Counted from the first letter of the stretch, positions 17,066-26,144 are shown. The stretch: DNA of 64,000 nucleotides from Eubacterium sp. AF22-8LB (GCF_003458715.1 NZ_QRVI01000012.1:7715-71714); one strand, 5' to 3'. Made by a program: numbers and translations. The notes: generated from the sequence alone by a model not told the origin.

Positions 17066-17817
17066 TGAAATAAGAAGGGAAGGAATGTATCACATTCTTT
17101 TTCCCAGTCCTCCTCACAATGTCTTCCATCTGGAATTACATTGTATAATACTTTAACATTCTTTTTAGAAAGGGCATTTCCTACTTCGGTACATGCTTTT
17201 GTCTGCCAAACAAATTCATGCATTAAGCTTGTTTCTTTAGAACCCCATGATAAATAGATGGAAGTATTGCGTTGTATTTGTTGTTTAGAAATATCTTTAA
17301 GTATCGCATCCATACTTTCTAGAATATAAGGAGATACGACAATAGCCTTTGAATAGATATGAGAATATGTATAGGCTGCATATAAGCTCATTAAACCTCC
17401 ACAGCTGCTTCCGGCAATATAAGTATTTTTTCTTGTTCTTTTCGTTCGATAATGCTGATCGATATAGGGCTTTAATTCATTCACAAAAAAATCCATTGTC
17501 GCATCGCCTTGTCCTTCAAAAGAACCGTATTCAGGATCATAAAAGGGATAGGGTGCATATTCTATTAAACGATTATTTCCGTCATGTGAACATTCTTGAC
17601 CGACCACAATTAAGTCTAAGCCTAACTTTTCAATGTGGTCCTGAATATGAATGGCCTTGCCATAAGTGGCATATTCGTCTAGAAATAAATTATGCCCATC
17701 AAACGTATAAAGAACAGGATATTGTTTGGTATTCAACTCATAATCATCGGGTACATAAATAAATATTTTACGATTTTGATTCAGCTTTGACATGAAAAGC
17801 TCTTTTTCAATTATCAT
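17062..17817 (-). CDS. Alpha/beta-hydrolase, esterase D-like
   Basis: 251-residue serine hydrolase of the putative esterase family: YTFDGHNLFLDEYATYGKA near the N-terminus, nucleophile elbow G-S-S-C-G in AGSSCGGLMSLYA, and a histidine in DGRHCEEDW near the C-terminus. ATG 17817 is chosen because AAGGA precedes it by 6 bases and it overlaps the upstream stop as ATGA; a TTG six bases earlier is less likely. No signal peptide. Tight coupling with the ATP-grasp gene on one side and the phosphatase on the other suggests the three act on related substrates. Confidence 0.8.
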   Translation of the reverse strand: MIIEKELFMSKLNQNRKIFIYVPDDYELNTKQYPVLYTFDGHNLFLDEYATYGKAIHIQDHIEKLGLDLIVVGQECSHDGNNRLIEYAPYPFYDPEYGSFEGQGDATMDFFVNELKPYIDQHYRTKRTRKNTYIAGSSCGGLMSLYAAYTYSHIYSKAIVVSPYILESMDAILKDISKQQIQRNTSIYLSWGSKETSLMHEFVWQTKACTEVGNALSKKNVKVLYNVIPDGRHCEEDWEKECDTFLPFLFQ

Positions 17818-19010
17818 AAGCAATCCTTTCTTAATAGAGCTGTTTTAAAGAATTCATCTCTTCTTACAGGACTTGTAAATTTAGCGACGATCGCAACATC
17901 TCCCATGGCAGCCGCAATAGCTTCTGGCAAGTAAAGTATTTCAATCAGCTCTTCATTAAACATAGCTTGAATTTGTTTTGTCGAATATTGATATTTGATG
18001 GAATTTCTTCTTCCGACAAAACCAGCAGAAAATCTTCTAAGTTTTGAATAGGATGCCGACTGTTTTAAAATAACCTCTGCCCATAAACGATAGACATCAA
18101 GTTCTCCGGCATAATTCATTAAATCCGGACAGAAACCTCCTGGTGGTCTGAAGTTTACTTCTAAGCCAAAAATGCGTCCTTTTTCACCTAAACCTTGAAC
18201 ATTATGATTTAAACGGAAGAACTCACAATGGAAGAAGCGATTCTTGATTTTGAAGGCATGAATTGTTCTTTGAACAATATCACGACACTCATCGTCAATT
18301 TCAAATTGGGTATAACAACCAATACTTTGTTGATACAGAACCGAATCCATACAGTTACCTACATATTCTAAGCTGTTTAAGTATTGAATATCACCATGTT
18401 CATCACAAATTCCATCTAAAGTAAAGACATCTCCATCAATGAATTGTTCTAAAATCATCACATGATCCTTTGTCTGCATATAGACAGATTCTAATTGTTG
18501 TTGATTCATGATTTTGTATGTCATACTTGCACCAACACCATGATCCGGTTTCATAACAAGTGGATATCCGACTTTGTCGGCAAATTCAATCGCATCCTTT
18601 AAGGTATTAGGTACTTTATAATCGGCAACAGGTACATCGGCTTCTTTATAATATTTTTTCATTTGTGACTTTGACTGTAACTCTTCAATTCTTTCAAGCG
18701 AAAAACCTGTTTTCACATTGAAATCATCACGCAAACGAGCATCTAAAGTAAGCCACGCCTCATTATTAGATTCAATCCAGTCCATTTTTCCATATTTAAA
18801 AGTGAAATAGCCAACAGCTCTAACCATCGCATCGTAATCTTGAAAGCTATGTACGACATAAATTCCATCACAATATTGTTTTAACTCATCTTTTAATTGA
18901 TTGTAGGGTGTATCTACAATAGCTAATACAGTAGCCCCATTTTCCTTTAATCCTCGACAAAACATCCAATAGCTTTCTGGATAATTTGGTGAAATAACGA
19001 CAAAATTCAT
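17814..19010 (-). CDS. ATP-grasp ligase of unknown substrate
   Basis: 398 residues with an ATP-grasp fold. The N-terminal pre-ATP domain (MNFVVISPNYPESYWMFCRG) is followed by the central ATP-binding part (YPLVMKPDHGVGAS, then VMILEQFIDGDVFTLDG) and the Mg/ATP site GLEVNFRPPGGF. Such enzymes join a carboxylate to an amine or thiol by an acyl-phosphate. It lies 3 bases after the Nudix gene and overlaps the esterase gene by 4 bases. No specific family was recognised; a peptide or amino-acid ligase is the general guess. Confidence 0.72.
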   Translation of the reverse strand: MNFVVISPNYPESYWMFCRGLKENGATVLAIVDTPYNQLKDELKQYCDGIYVVHSFQDYDAMVRAVGYFTFKYGKMDWIESNNEAWLTLDARLRDDFNVKTGFSLERIEELQSKSQMKKYYKEADVPVADYKVPNTLKDAIEFADKVGYPLVMKPDHGVGASMTYKIMNQQQLESVYMQTKDHVMILEQFIDGDVFTLDGICDEHGDIQYLNSLEYVGNCMDSVLYQQSIGCYTQFEIDDECRDIVQRTIHAFKIKNRFFHCEFFRLNHNVQGLGEKGRIFGLEVNFRPPGGFCPDLMNYAGELDVYRLWAEVILKQSASYSKLRRFSAGFVGRRNSIKYQYSTKQIQAMFNEELIEILYLPEAIAAAMGDVAIVAKFTSPVRRDEFFKTALLRKDCL

Positions 19011-19013
19011 AAG

Positions 19014-19529
19014 CTACACATTCCTTTCTGCCATTATTTGACTAATCGCAATGACCGTTTTACCATCATCAATCTTGCCATTTTTTGTATATTCATAGGC
19101 TGTTTCTAAATCAAGCCATACAATATCAATTTCTTCATCCTCGTCCTTGGCAAATTGAATTTTTGCCTTTGTAGGATTGATGGCTTTATAAATCCAGATT
19201 CTTTCATCGCAAAAGCCTGGAGTTGAAACAAAGCTTAATAAAAGCTCAAGCTTTTCACATTCCATACCCGTTTCTTCATTCAATTCACGAAGACCACATG
19301 CCATAGGATCCTCACCATATTCAAGCTTTCCAGCTGGAATCTCTAATGTTTCTGAATTAATAGCTGGACGGAATTGTTTCACTAATAAAATCTTTCCATC
19401 CACAATACATATCACACCTACGCCGCCTGGATGACGAATAATATCGCGTTTATATACTTTATCTTTGATTTTGACATCTTTGGATACTAAATCAAAAATA
19501 ATACCTTTATATATCATTTTTTCTTCCAT
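19014..19529 (-). CDS. nudF: Nudix hydrolase, ADP-ribose pyrophosphatase type
   Basis: 171-residue Nudix enzyme. The Nudix box is complete: GKLEYGEDPMACGLRELNEE followed by TGM fits GX5EX7REUXEEXGU. The N-terminal strand region (GIIFDLVSKDVKIKDKVYKRD) and the FVSTPGFCDERIWIYKA segment are typical of ADP-ribose pyrophosphatases. ATG 19529 has AGAGGTG 8 bases upstream; an in-frame TTG six bases earlier lacks spacing. First gene of the Nudix/ATP-grasp/esterase/phosphatase set. Confidence 0.85.
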   Translation of the reverse strand: MEEKMIYKGIIFDLVSKDVKIKDKVYKRDIIRHPGGVGVICIVDGKILLVKQFRPAINSETLEIPAGKLEYGEDPMACGLRELNEETGMECEKLELLLSFVSTPGFCDERIWIYKAINPTKAKIQFAKDEDEEIDIVWLDLETAYEYTKNGKIDDGKTVIAISQIMAERNV

Positions 19530-19564
19530 AAACAAACACCTCTATTTTAAAAAAATTATAACAC

Positions 19565-19587
19565 AAAAAAACACTCCGAAGAGTGTT
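19565..19587 (-). terminator. Terminator after the amidase-like gene
   Basis: On the minus strand AACACTC, loop TTCG, GAGTGTT and a T run. The stem overlaps the stop codon of the amidase-like gene, separating it from the Nudix operon. Confidence 0.9.
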
Positions 19588-20296
19588 AATTGATTTTATC
19601 CAAAAAGCTTTGTGTAATCGCATCAGCAATTTTTTGTTGGAAGGTTTCATCAATCAGCTTTGAATAATCATCCGAATTACTCAAATAACCAAGCTCTAAA
19701 AGAATCGATGGAATTTGACTGTCATATAGAATTGGGAAGTTTTCATAATGATCTGAATCAATTCCCTCAAATTGAGATAGGTTGATTGAACTCATGGTAC
19801 TTGCGAGCTCCTTTGCCAATTGAATCATTTTTTCATTTGGCTGCGTGAATATTGAATAGCCCTTTGATAAGGAATCGGAGCTTGAATTCATTTGAATCGA
19901 AATTAAGTAATCTGCTTTTTGCGCATTTAAAGCTGTAATACGATCCTCTGTAGTCAATGATGAATCATCACTTCTAGTGTAAACAACTTTATAGCCGGCA
20001 CTTTCTAATGTATCGCCAATCTTTTGTGCAATCGCAAGATTCAATTCTTTTTCACTCGTATGGCCTTCACTTGTATAGCCGGCATCGCTGCCACCACGAC
20101 TCGCATCAATGCAAATAATTGCTTTTGATTTCGAACGTTTATTTGAAACTGTATCATTTGTGATGAGTGTTGTTTTCGATTCAGCTTGTTCTGGTACATC
20201 GATTTTTGATGTTTCTTTGATTTGTTTATTTAGATTTGGCTGTATAACCATAGCCAAAAATAACGCAAAAATTAAAAAGAGAATGGCTCTTCGCAT
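19586..20296 (-). CDS. Degenerate N-acetylmuramoyl-L-alanine amidase (Amidase_3 fold), probably inactive
   Basis: 236 residues with an N-terminal membrane anchor or signal (MRRAILFLIFALFLAMVIQP) and an Amidase_3 domain over about 55-230. The family scaffold is clear: ICIDASRGGSDAG, EKELNLAIAQKIG, YKVVYTRSDD, DYLISIQMNS and SILLELGYLSN. But the first zinc ligand (normally DPGHGG) is arginine in DASRGG, and the third (normally SIHxN) is glutamine in SIQMN. The zinc-ligand glutamate in EKELN and the catalytic-type glutamate in LLELGY remain. It is therefore likely a cell-wall binding or regulatory pseudoenzyme. Its own promoter and ribosome site (AAGGGGG) look intact. Confidence 0.85.
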   Translation of the reverse strand: MRRAILFLIFALFLAMVIQPNLNKQIKETSKIDVPEQAESKTTLITNDTVSNKRSKSKAIICIDASRGGSDAGYTSEGHTSEKELNLAIAQKIGDTLESAGYKVVYTRSDDSSLTTEDRITALNAQKADYLISIQMNSSSDSLSKGYSIFTQPNEKMIQLAKELASTMSSINLSQFEGIDSDHYENFPILYDSQIPSILLELGYLSNSDDYSKLIDETFQQKIADAITQSFLDKIN

Positions 20297-20359
20297 GGAA
20301 TACCCCCTTGTCTAATTATTCTAACATTTGTCGTAACAGATGAAAAGCTTTTTAAAATT

Positions 20360-20368
20360 TGTTATAAT
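20360..20368 (+). promoter_or_regulatory. Extended -10 promoter of scpA
   Basis: TGTTATAAT at 20360-20368, about 20 bases before the scpA ATG. It lies downstream of the first ATG of the open frame (20340), which helps to decide the start. Confidence 0.65.
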
Positions 20369-20387
20369 GGGTAACATGGGTGATAGT

Positions 20388-21119
20388 ATGGATTTTTTAA
20401 TAATGTTAGATCAGTTTGAAGGTCCCTTGGATTTGATGCTGCATTTAATCAAAGAAAATAAATTGGATCTTTTTGACTTGGATATGAATGTTTTGGCAAC
20501 ACAGTATATTGATTATATTCATGCCATGCAAAATATGCATTTAGAAGTAGCCAGTGAATATTTATCGGAATTGGCAAGCTTGATCGCATATAAGTCAAAA
20601 AAGCTTTTGCCTAGAGAAACCGTTGAGGTAGAAGAAGAATATGAAGAAGATCAGCGTGATCAATTGGTGGCTCGCTTGCTGGAATATCAAAGATATAAGG
20701 AAGTTAGCTTGGCATTAAAAGAAGATTATGATAAGCGGCAGCTGCATTTTTCACGCCCAGTTTCAAGCTTGGTTGAACAATGGAAGATTCCAGTTGAAAC
20801 CGATACATTAGAAGAACAATCGCCATATGATTTAATGAAAGCGATGCGCCATTGTATTGTTCGTATGGAATTGTTGCAGCCCTATGAAACGAAAGTAACC
20901 ATTAAAGAATTATCGATTGAGGAACGTACGATACAAATAAAAGAGCGTATGAAACATTTGAATGGATCGATTTCATTTCAAGATCTTTGTTCAGATTGTA
21001 CCAATCTGCATATGATTATTGTTACCTTTTTATCGATATTGGATTTAATACATGATAAATGGATGACCTATTCGATCGATGAAACAGAAATGATCTGGGT
21101 CACTAGAGAGGATTTATAA
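20388..21119 (+). CDS. scpA: Segregation and condensation protein A
   Basis: Kleisin subunit of the SMC-ScpAB condensin, needed for chromosome segregation. 243 residues starting MDFLIMLDQFEGPLDLMLHL, the canonical opening. The upstream in-frame ATG at 20340 lies before the promoter -10 and is rejected. The C-terminal winged-helix half (SFQDLCSDCTNLHMIIVTFLSILDL) is present. scpB starts at the stop codon. Confidence 0.94.
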   Translation: MDFLIMLDQFEGPLDLMLHLIKENKLDLFDLDMNVLATQYIDYIHAMQNMHLEVASEYLSELASLIAYKSKKLLPRETVEVEEEYEEDQRDQLVARLLEYQRYKEVSLALKEDYDKRQLHFSRPVSSLVEQWKIPVETDTLEEQSPYDLMKAMRHCIVRMELLQPYETKVTIKELSIEERTIQIKERMKHLNGSISFQDLCSDCTNLHMIIVTFLSILDLIHDKWMTYSIDETEMIWVTREDL

Positions 21120-21664
21120 TGGATAATGCAAAAGCTATATTAGAAGGCCTTTTGTTTTTAAGCGGAGAAGAAGGGCTTACCATGGAGCAGATGGTTCATG
21201 GTCTACAAAATTTAGAGATGGATGATATACGTGTCTTGTTGGATAGCTTAAAATCAGAATATGCGAGTAACTCCAAAGGGATTGAATTGGTTGAATATGC
21301 GAATCGTTTTAAGTTTGTCACAAAAGAATTCGTATATCCGTATGGTAAGCAACTGTTTGAAGAATATAAACAGCCAACCCTTTCTCAGGCTGCCATGGAA
21401 ACATTGGCTATCATTGCCTATAAACAACCCATTACACGTGTTGAAATCGAAGAGATTCGTGGTGTGAATTGTGAAATGATGTTAAAAAAATTAGTGGCTC
21501 GAGGCTTGATTGAAGCTAAGGATCGTTTAGATGCGATTGGAAAACCACTTTTATATCGTGTAACGGATGAATTCTTGGATGCTTTTCAATTAGAGGATCT
21601 AAAGGAATTGCCGGAATTACCACAAACTAGAGCGAACAGCGAAGAACTATTTGAAGGAGAATAA
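21119..21664 (+). CDS. scpB: Segregation and condensation protein B
   Basis: 181-residue winged-helix partner of ScpA. ILEGLLFLSGEEGLT at the N-terminus and QAAMETLAIIAYKQPITRVEIEEIRGV in the middle are diagnostic. TAATG overlap with scpA shows coupling. Confidence 0.94.
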   Translation: MDNAKAILEGLLFLSGEEGLTMEQMVHGLQNLEMDDIRVLLDSLKSEYASNSKGIELVEYANRFKFVTKEFVYPYGKQLFEEYKQPTLSQAAMETLAIIAYKQPITRVEIEEIRGVNCEMMLKKLVARGLIEAKDRLDAIGKPLLYRVTDEFLDAFQLEDLKELPELPQTRANSEELFEGE

Positions 21665-21667
21665 TAT

Positions 21668-22396
21668 ATGGAAAGACTACAAAAGGTAATTGCCCAGGCG
21701 GGTATTTGTTCAAGAAGAAAAGCCGAAGAATTGATTTTGGATGGAAAAGTTAAAGTCAATGGCAAGGTGTGTGATGTGTTAGGTACAAAGGTATCAAAAC
21801 AAGATATGATTGAGGTCAATGGAAACATGATCTCTAAGGAAGAAAAAGTGTACTACATTATGAATAAGCCTAAGGGATGTTTATGTACAAATAGCGATGA
21901 CAAGGGAAGAAAAACAGTGTTGGATTATATGCCCAAAAATGAAAGAATCTTCTCAGTGGGTCGTTTAGACTATGATACAAGTGGTGTTTTATTACTGACA
22001 AACGATGGAGAATTCTGTAACCATATGATTCATCCTCGTTATCATTTAGAAAAGACATATGTTGTCAATCTTCAAGGGATTTTAACAGAGGATGATATCA
22101 AACAATTAAGAAAAGGCTTAAAGACAAAAACCGAAAAGTATCAGCCGGCAAAGGTCTTTGTGCTACAAAAGGATTTGACGCGTGGACGTACACAATTTGA
22201 ATTAACAATTTCAGAAGGAAAGAACCATCAGGTGAAAAATATGATGTTGGCACTTGGACACGAGGTGCGTCGTTTGCACAGAGTTCGTTTTGCGTTTTTA
22301 GATGTCAAGGATTTAAAAGCAGGAGAATACCGTCGCTTAAAGCCATATGAAATCAAGCAGTTGAATCGTTTAAGCATGGAAGGTATTGACGAATAA
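21668..22396 (+). CDS. rluB: Pseudouridine synthase RluB/RsuA family
   Basis: 242 residues: S4 RNA-binding domain (1-60, MERLQKVIAQAGICSRRKAEELI) and a catalytic domain with the aspartate in GRLDYDTSGVLLLTNDG. Position after scpB matches rluB of Bacillota, which modifies 23S rRNA. It overlaps rsmE by one base (TAATG). Confidence 0.9.
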   Translation: MERLQKVIAQAGICSRRKAEELILDGKVKVNGKVCDVLGTKVSKQDMIEVNGNMISKEEKVYYIMNKPKGCLCTNSDDKGRKTVLDYMPKNERIFSVGRLDYDTSGVLLLTNDGEFCNHMIHPRYHLEKTYVVNLQGILTEDDIKQLRKGLKTKTEKYQPAKVFVLQKDLTRGRTQFELTISEGKNHQVKNMMLALGHEVRRLHRVRFAFLDVKDLKAGEYRRLKPYEIKQLNRLSMEGIDE

Positions 22397-23115
22397 TGAA
22401 ACAGGTTTATTTGGACCAGATCATTAATGTAAATGATACACTTGCTTTAGATTCAAAGCAGGCACATCATATCTTTGATGTGCTTCGTACTTCATCAAAG
22501 GAAAAAATTCGTATTGTTACTAAAAGCTCAGGTGTCTTTTATGGACATGTATTGGATAAGCCCAAATTACATATTGATGAAAAGTTAGATGTTTTAAAAG
22601 AACATCAGTCAATAACACTATGCTGTGCTTTGATTAAACAAGATAAATTTGAATGGATGCTTCAAAAGGCATGTGAACTTGGTGTGAGTAAAATCGTTCC
22701 TTTTGTCTCTAAAAATACTGTTGTGAAATTAGATGAGAAAAAGGCTGAAAAGAAATTGGTTCGTTGGAATGAAATCTTACTTGCGGCAACCAAGCAATGC
22801 AACCGCAATACGTTGGTTGAATTAGAGTCAGTTGTTTCTTTAAAGGACTTGGTGAATTATAAGAGTGAATGTAATGTGGTTGCTTATGAAAAGGAAAGTG
22901 ATCCATCTAAGCATATGGCGCATTACTTACAATCCAATCCTTATTCCATTACGGTTTGTATTGGTCCTGAGGGTGGATTTGAAGAAAGTGAAATTAAAGT
23001 ATTAAATGATTTTGGCTTTGAAAATTGTTCTTTAGGAAAGAACATACTGCGTGCTGAAACAGCCGCATGCTATGTATTAAGTGCGATTGAATACCAAAAT
23101 CATGTGGAAGGATAA
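22396..23115 (+). CDS. rsmE: 16S rRNA (uracil-1498-N3)-methyltransferase
   Basis: SPOUT-class methyltransferase, 239 residues. The N-terminal PUA-like part (AHHIFDVLRTSSKEKIRIV) and the knotted SAM site (CIGPEGGFEESE, then LGKNILRAETAA) are clear. RsmE methylates N3 of U1498 in 16S rRNA. Part of the scpA-murE run. Confidence 0.93.
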   Translation: MKQVYLDQIINVNDTLALDSKQAHHIFDVLRTSSKEKIRIVTKSSGVFYGHVLDKPKLHIDEKLDVLKEHQSITLCCALIKQDKFEWMLQKACELGVSKIVPFVSKNTVVKLDEKKAEKKLVRWNEILLAATKQCNRNTLVELESVVSLKDLVNYKSECNVVAYEKESDPSKHMAHYLQSNPYSITVCIGPEGGFEESEIKVLNDFGFENCSLGKNILRAETAACYVLSAIEYQNHVEG

Positions 23116-23121
23116 GAAAAA

Positions 23122-24411
23122 ATGAAGTTTTCAATTATAACACTTGGCTGCAAGGTCAATGCGTACGAATCGCAATACTATGCAGGTCAGTTAGAAGAAT
23201 TAGGGTATGAACAGGTATCGCCAGAACAACCATGTGATATTTGTATCATTAATACTTGTACTGTAACAAATACGGCGGCGAGTAAGTCTCGTCAAAAGAT
23301 TCATTATGCTAAGCGTATGAATCCTAATGCGTTATGTGTTGTGGTAGGTTGTTTTGTGCAATTCGCAAATGAAGAGGAAAGAAAAGCTTTGGATGCTGAT
23401 CTAGTGATTGGTGCCAAACAAAAGAATGAGTTGGTAAAGCTCATCCAACAAGCTTTAAATGAACATGAAAAAATTGATGTTGTGAATGAAGTAACGCAAT
23501 TCAAAGATTTTGAAGCGATGCCTGTTCATTGTTTTGAATCGATGCATCGTGCATTTTTGAAGGTGCAGGATGGATGTAATCAATTCTGTTCCTATTGTGC
23601 TATTCCTTTTGCGCGTGGAAGAGAAAGAAGCTTAGATCATAACCAGGTTATTCAAATTGCCAAGGATCTATGTGATAGAGGGCATAGTGAAATTGTTTTA
23701 ACGGGTATTCATACAGGTCGTTATTTTGATGGGGAATATCATTTGGCTGATCTTTTAAAGGATCTTTTAGAAAACACACCCGAACATGTATATTATCGTA
23801 TATCAAGCATTGAAATTACTGAGGTTACGGATGAATTGATTCATTTGATGCAGGAAAATCCTCGTATGTGCCATCATTTACATATTCCAATACAGTCGGC
23901 ATGTAATGAAACGTTAAAGCGTATGAATCGTCCATATACGATTGAAGAATTTAAAGAAAAAATCAATTATATTCGTTCTTGCATTCCAGATATTTCGATT
24001 TCAACCGATGTAATCGCAGGTTTTGTACAGGAAAGTGATGAGGAGTTTGAAACGACATATAAAAATCTTGCGGATTTAGAATTAAGTTTTTTCCATGTCT
24101 TCCCTTATAGTAAGCGTAATGGGACAAAGGCAAGTACTTTAAAGGGTGAAATCAATGGTAAGATTGCCAAGGCTAGAGTTGCTCGTTTACTTGAACTTTC
24201 GAATGCTTGTAGAGAAAAGGATATGCAGCGTTTTAATCCTGTTCAAGTCTTGATTGAAAGAAAACAAGATGGTTACTATACAGGATATACAAACCAATAT
24301 CATCCATGTAAGATATTGAGTGATGCGCCATTAAGTGGTAGAATCACTATCGAATGGGAACGTATCGAAGAGGGTACGTACTATGGAAAGAAGGATGTTG
24401 TATGCGATTAA
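23122..24411 (+). CDS. mtaB: tRNA t6A37 methylthiotransferase MtaB
   Basis: Radical-SAM enzyme adding a methylthio group to t6A37. 429 residues: UPF0004 domain with Cys ligands (FSIITLGCKVNAYES, INTCTVT, VVGCF), radical SAM motif CNQFCSYC in DGCNQFCSYCAIPFARGRER, and a C-terminal TRAM domain. The GCKVNxYES opening separates MtaB from MiaB. Overlaps murE by 10 bases. Confidence 0.94.
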   Translation: MKFSIITLGCKVNAYESQYYAGQLEELGYEQVSPEQPCDICIINTCTVTNTAASKSRQKIHYAKRMNPNALCVVVGCFVQFANEEERKALDADLVIGAKQKNELVKLIQQALNEHEKIDVVNEVTQFKDFEAMPVHCFESMHRAFLKVQDGCNQFCSYCAIPFARGRERSLDHNQVIQIAKDLCDRGHSEIVLTGIHTGRYFDGEYHLADLLKDLLENTPEHVYYRISSIEITEVTDELIHLMQENPRMCHHLHIPIQSACNETLKRMNRPYTIEEFKEKINYIRSCIPDISISTDVIAGFVQESDEEFETTYKNLADLELSFFHVFPYSKRNGTKASTLKGEINGKIAKARVARLLELSNACREKDMQRFNPVQVLIERKQDGYYTGYTNQYHPCKILSDAPLSGRITIEWERIEEGTYYGKKDVVCD

Positions 24412-25844
24412 GCAAACTATTTAAAAATGCACCTACAATCAATATTACAGGTTTAAGCTTTGATTCAAGAACGGTTCGTCCAGGAAATATTTATTTCTGT
24501 TTACCCGGACTAACAAATGATGGGCATGACTTTATTGATTCAGCTATAAAAAATGGCGCTGTTTGTATTGTTCATTCAAAGGAAATTTTGAATATGGCAC
24601 CAGGTGCTGTATATATTCGCGTGGAAGATGTCAATGATGCCATGAATACAGTAGCGCGTATCTTCTATGCGAAACCAAGTGATAAAATGAAAATGTATGG
24701 TGTGACTGGTACAAATGGAAAATCAACCATTACTAATATTATTCGTGACATTATCAATGATAAAACGCCATGTGGCTATATTGGTACGATTGCGATCAAA
24801 TATGGAGATATTGAATTGCAGCCAAATTTAACAACGCCAGATGCTTTATTCTTGCAATCAAAGCTTGCAGATATGGTTCGTTGTGGTATGAAGGCTTGTG
24901 CTTTAGAGGTTTCAAGTCATGGGCTTGCCCAACATCGTGTAGATGGTATTTCTTTTGATTGTGCTATCTTTACAAATTTAACATATGATCATTTGGATTT
25001 TCATGGAACAATGGAAAACTATTTTGAAGCGAAGAGCCTATTGTTTAAAAATCTTGTTAAGGATAATGGTGTTTCCATATTGAATAAGGATGATGAAAAA
25101 TATGAAGCATTAAAGGATTGCTCAAAAGCTCGCGTTATTTCTTATGGAGTCAATAGTGAAGCGGATTATCGTGCAATCAATATTAAGATGAGCTCTCAGG
25201 GTACACAATTTGATTTGGTGTATTCAGGACATATGTATCCGGTTAAGACAAATTTAGTAGGTAACTTTAATGTCCATAATTTATTGGCGGCAATCGCAGC
25301 TTTAAAAGAAACGGGATATGATTTAAATAATATCATTGAAAAATGTCAGCATATTGCTCAGGTCGAAGGTCGTATGGAACGTATTGACTGTGGACAGCCA
25401 TTTAATGTGATTGTTGACTTTGCACATACACCAGATGGCATGGAAAAGATGATGCAGTTTGGAAGAAGCGTGACAATGCCAGGACATCGTTTAATTGCAG
25501 TATTTGGTTCGGCTGGTAAGCGTGATGTGCATAAGCGTAAGGTATTCGGTGAACTAGCTGATAAATATTGTGATTATATTGTTATTACTGAGGATGATCC
25601 TCGTGATGAAGATCCAAAAGAAATCGCAGATCAAATTAAGTCTGGTATTCAAGATACGTTACATGTATTTATTCAGGATCGTTATGAAGCTATCCATCAA
25701 GCCATTACATCAGCTCAAGAAGGAGATACTGTCTTGCTTCTTGGAAAAGGGGACGAAAGCTTTATCTATCGTGAAAACGGAAGAGCTCCTTGGGTAGGAG
25801 ATAATGTGGCTGCCAAGGAATGTATTCAGCAAAGTCTTGCCTAA
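24402..25844 (+). CDS. murE: UDP-MurNAc-tripeptide ligase MurE
   Basis: Cytosolic ligase adding the third amino acid of the peptidoglycan stem peptide. 480 residues: N-domain (GLSFDSRTVRPGNIYFCLPG), central ATP-binding GVTGTNGKST, carbamylated-lysine region, and C-domain. The amino-acid specificity motif reads EDDPRDEDP: the arginine that in DNPR contacts meso-diaminopimelate is kept but the asparagine is aspartate, so the substrate is not certain. Start ATG 24402 follows AAGGA and sits inside mtaB. Confidence 0.9.
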   Translation: MRLSKLFKNAPTINITGLSFDSRTVRPGNIYFCLPGLTNDGHDFIDSAIKNGAVCIVHSKEILNMAPGAVYIRVEDVNDAMNTVARIFYAKPSDKMKMYGVTGTNGKSTITNIIRDIINDKTPCGYIGTIAIKYGDIELQPNLTTPDALFLQSKLADMVRCGMKACALEVSSHGLAQHRVDGISFDCAIFTNLTYDHLDFHGTMENYFEAKSLLFKNLVKDNGVSILNKDDEKYEALKDCSKARVISYGVNSEADYRAINIKMSSQGTQFDLVYSGHMYPVKTNLVGNFNVHNLLAAIAALKETGYDLNNIIEKCQHIAQVEGRMERIDCGQPFNVIVDFAHTPDGMEKMMQFGRSVTMPGHRLIAVFGSAGKRDVHKRKVFGELADKYCDYIVITEDDPRDEDPKEIADQIKSGIQDTLHVFIQDRYEAIHQAITSAQEGDTVLLLGKGDESFIYRENGRAPWVGDNVAAKECIQQSLA

Positions 25845-25859
25845 ATTTTTAAATAATGC

Positions 25860-25887
25860 TTGCATTATATGAAATCTTTGATATAAT
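25860..25887 (+). promoter_or_regulatory. Promoter of rpsU
   Basis: TTGCAT (25860-25865), 16-bp spacer, TATAAT (25882-25887), with TG one base before the -10 (TGATATAAT). Confidence 0.7.
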
Positions 25888-25922
25888 ATTTTTGCTAATC
25901 TTGGGAAGGGAGGTTTGTGAAT

Positions 25923-26102
25923 ATGCCAAAAGTAGTTCTTAAAGAAAACGAAGGACTTGATGACGCTTTAAGAAGATTTAAACGTCAGGTTTCTCGTAAT
26001 GGCACCCTTGCTGAGGCGCGCAAAAGAGAATTTTACGTTAAACCAGGTGTGCGCAGAAAATTAAAATCAGAAGCTGCGCGTAAAGCACGTAGAGGTAAAT
26101 AA
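25923..26102 (+). CDS. rpsU: 30S ribosomal protein S21
   Basis: 59 residues, MPKVVLKENEGLDDALRRFK with the basic C-terminal tail ARKARRGK. ATG 25923 is 8 bases after GGAGGT; the in-frame GTG at 25917 is too close to it. The gene has its own promoter and terminator. Confidence 0.96.
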   Translation: MPKVVLKENEGLDDALRRFKRQVSRNGTLAEARKREFYVKPGVRRKLKSEAARKARRGK

Positions 26103-26128
26103 TCTGCATACTATATGCAGATTTTTTT
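26101..26128 (+). terminator. Terminator after rpsU
   Basis: AATCTGCAT and ATGCAGATT form a 9-bp stem followed by seven T. An in-frame ATG at 26115 lies inside this stem and is not the phoH start. Confidence 0.9.
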
Positions 26129-26144
26129 CTTGAGGAGGAAATTT

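Noticed and set aside
26115..26144. ATG 26115 as phoH start
   Set aside because: It lies in the rpsU terminator stem; GTG 26145 has GAGGAGG at correct distance.
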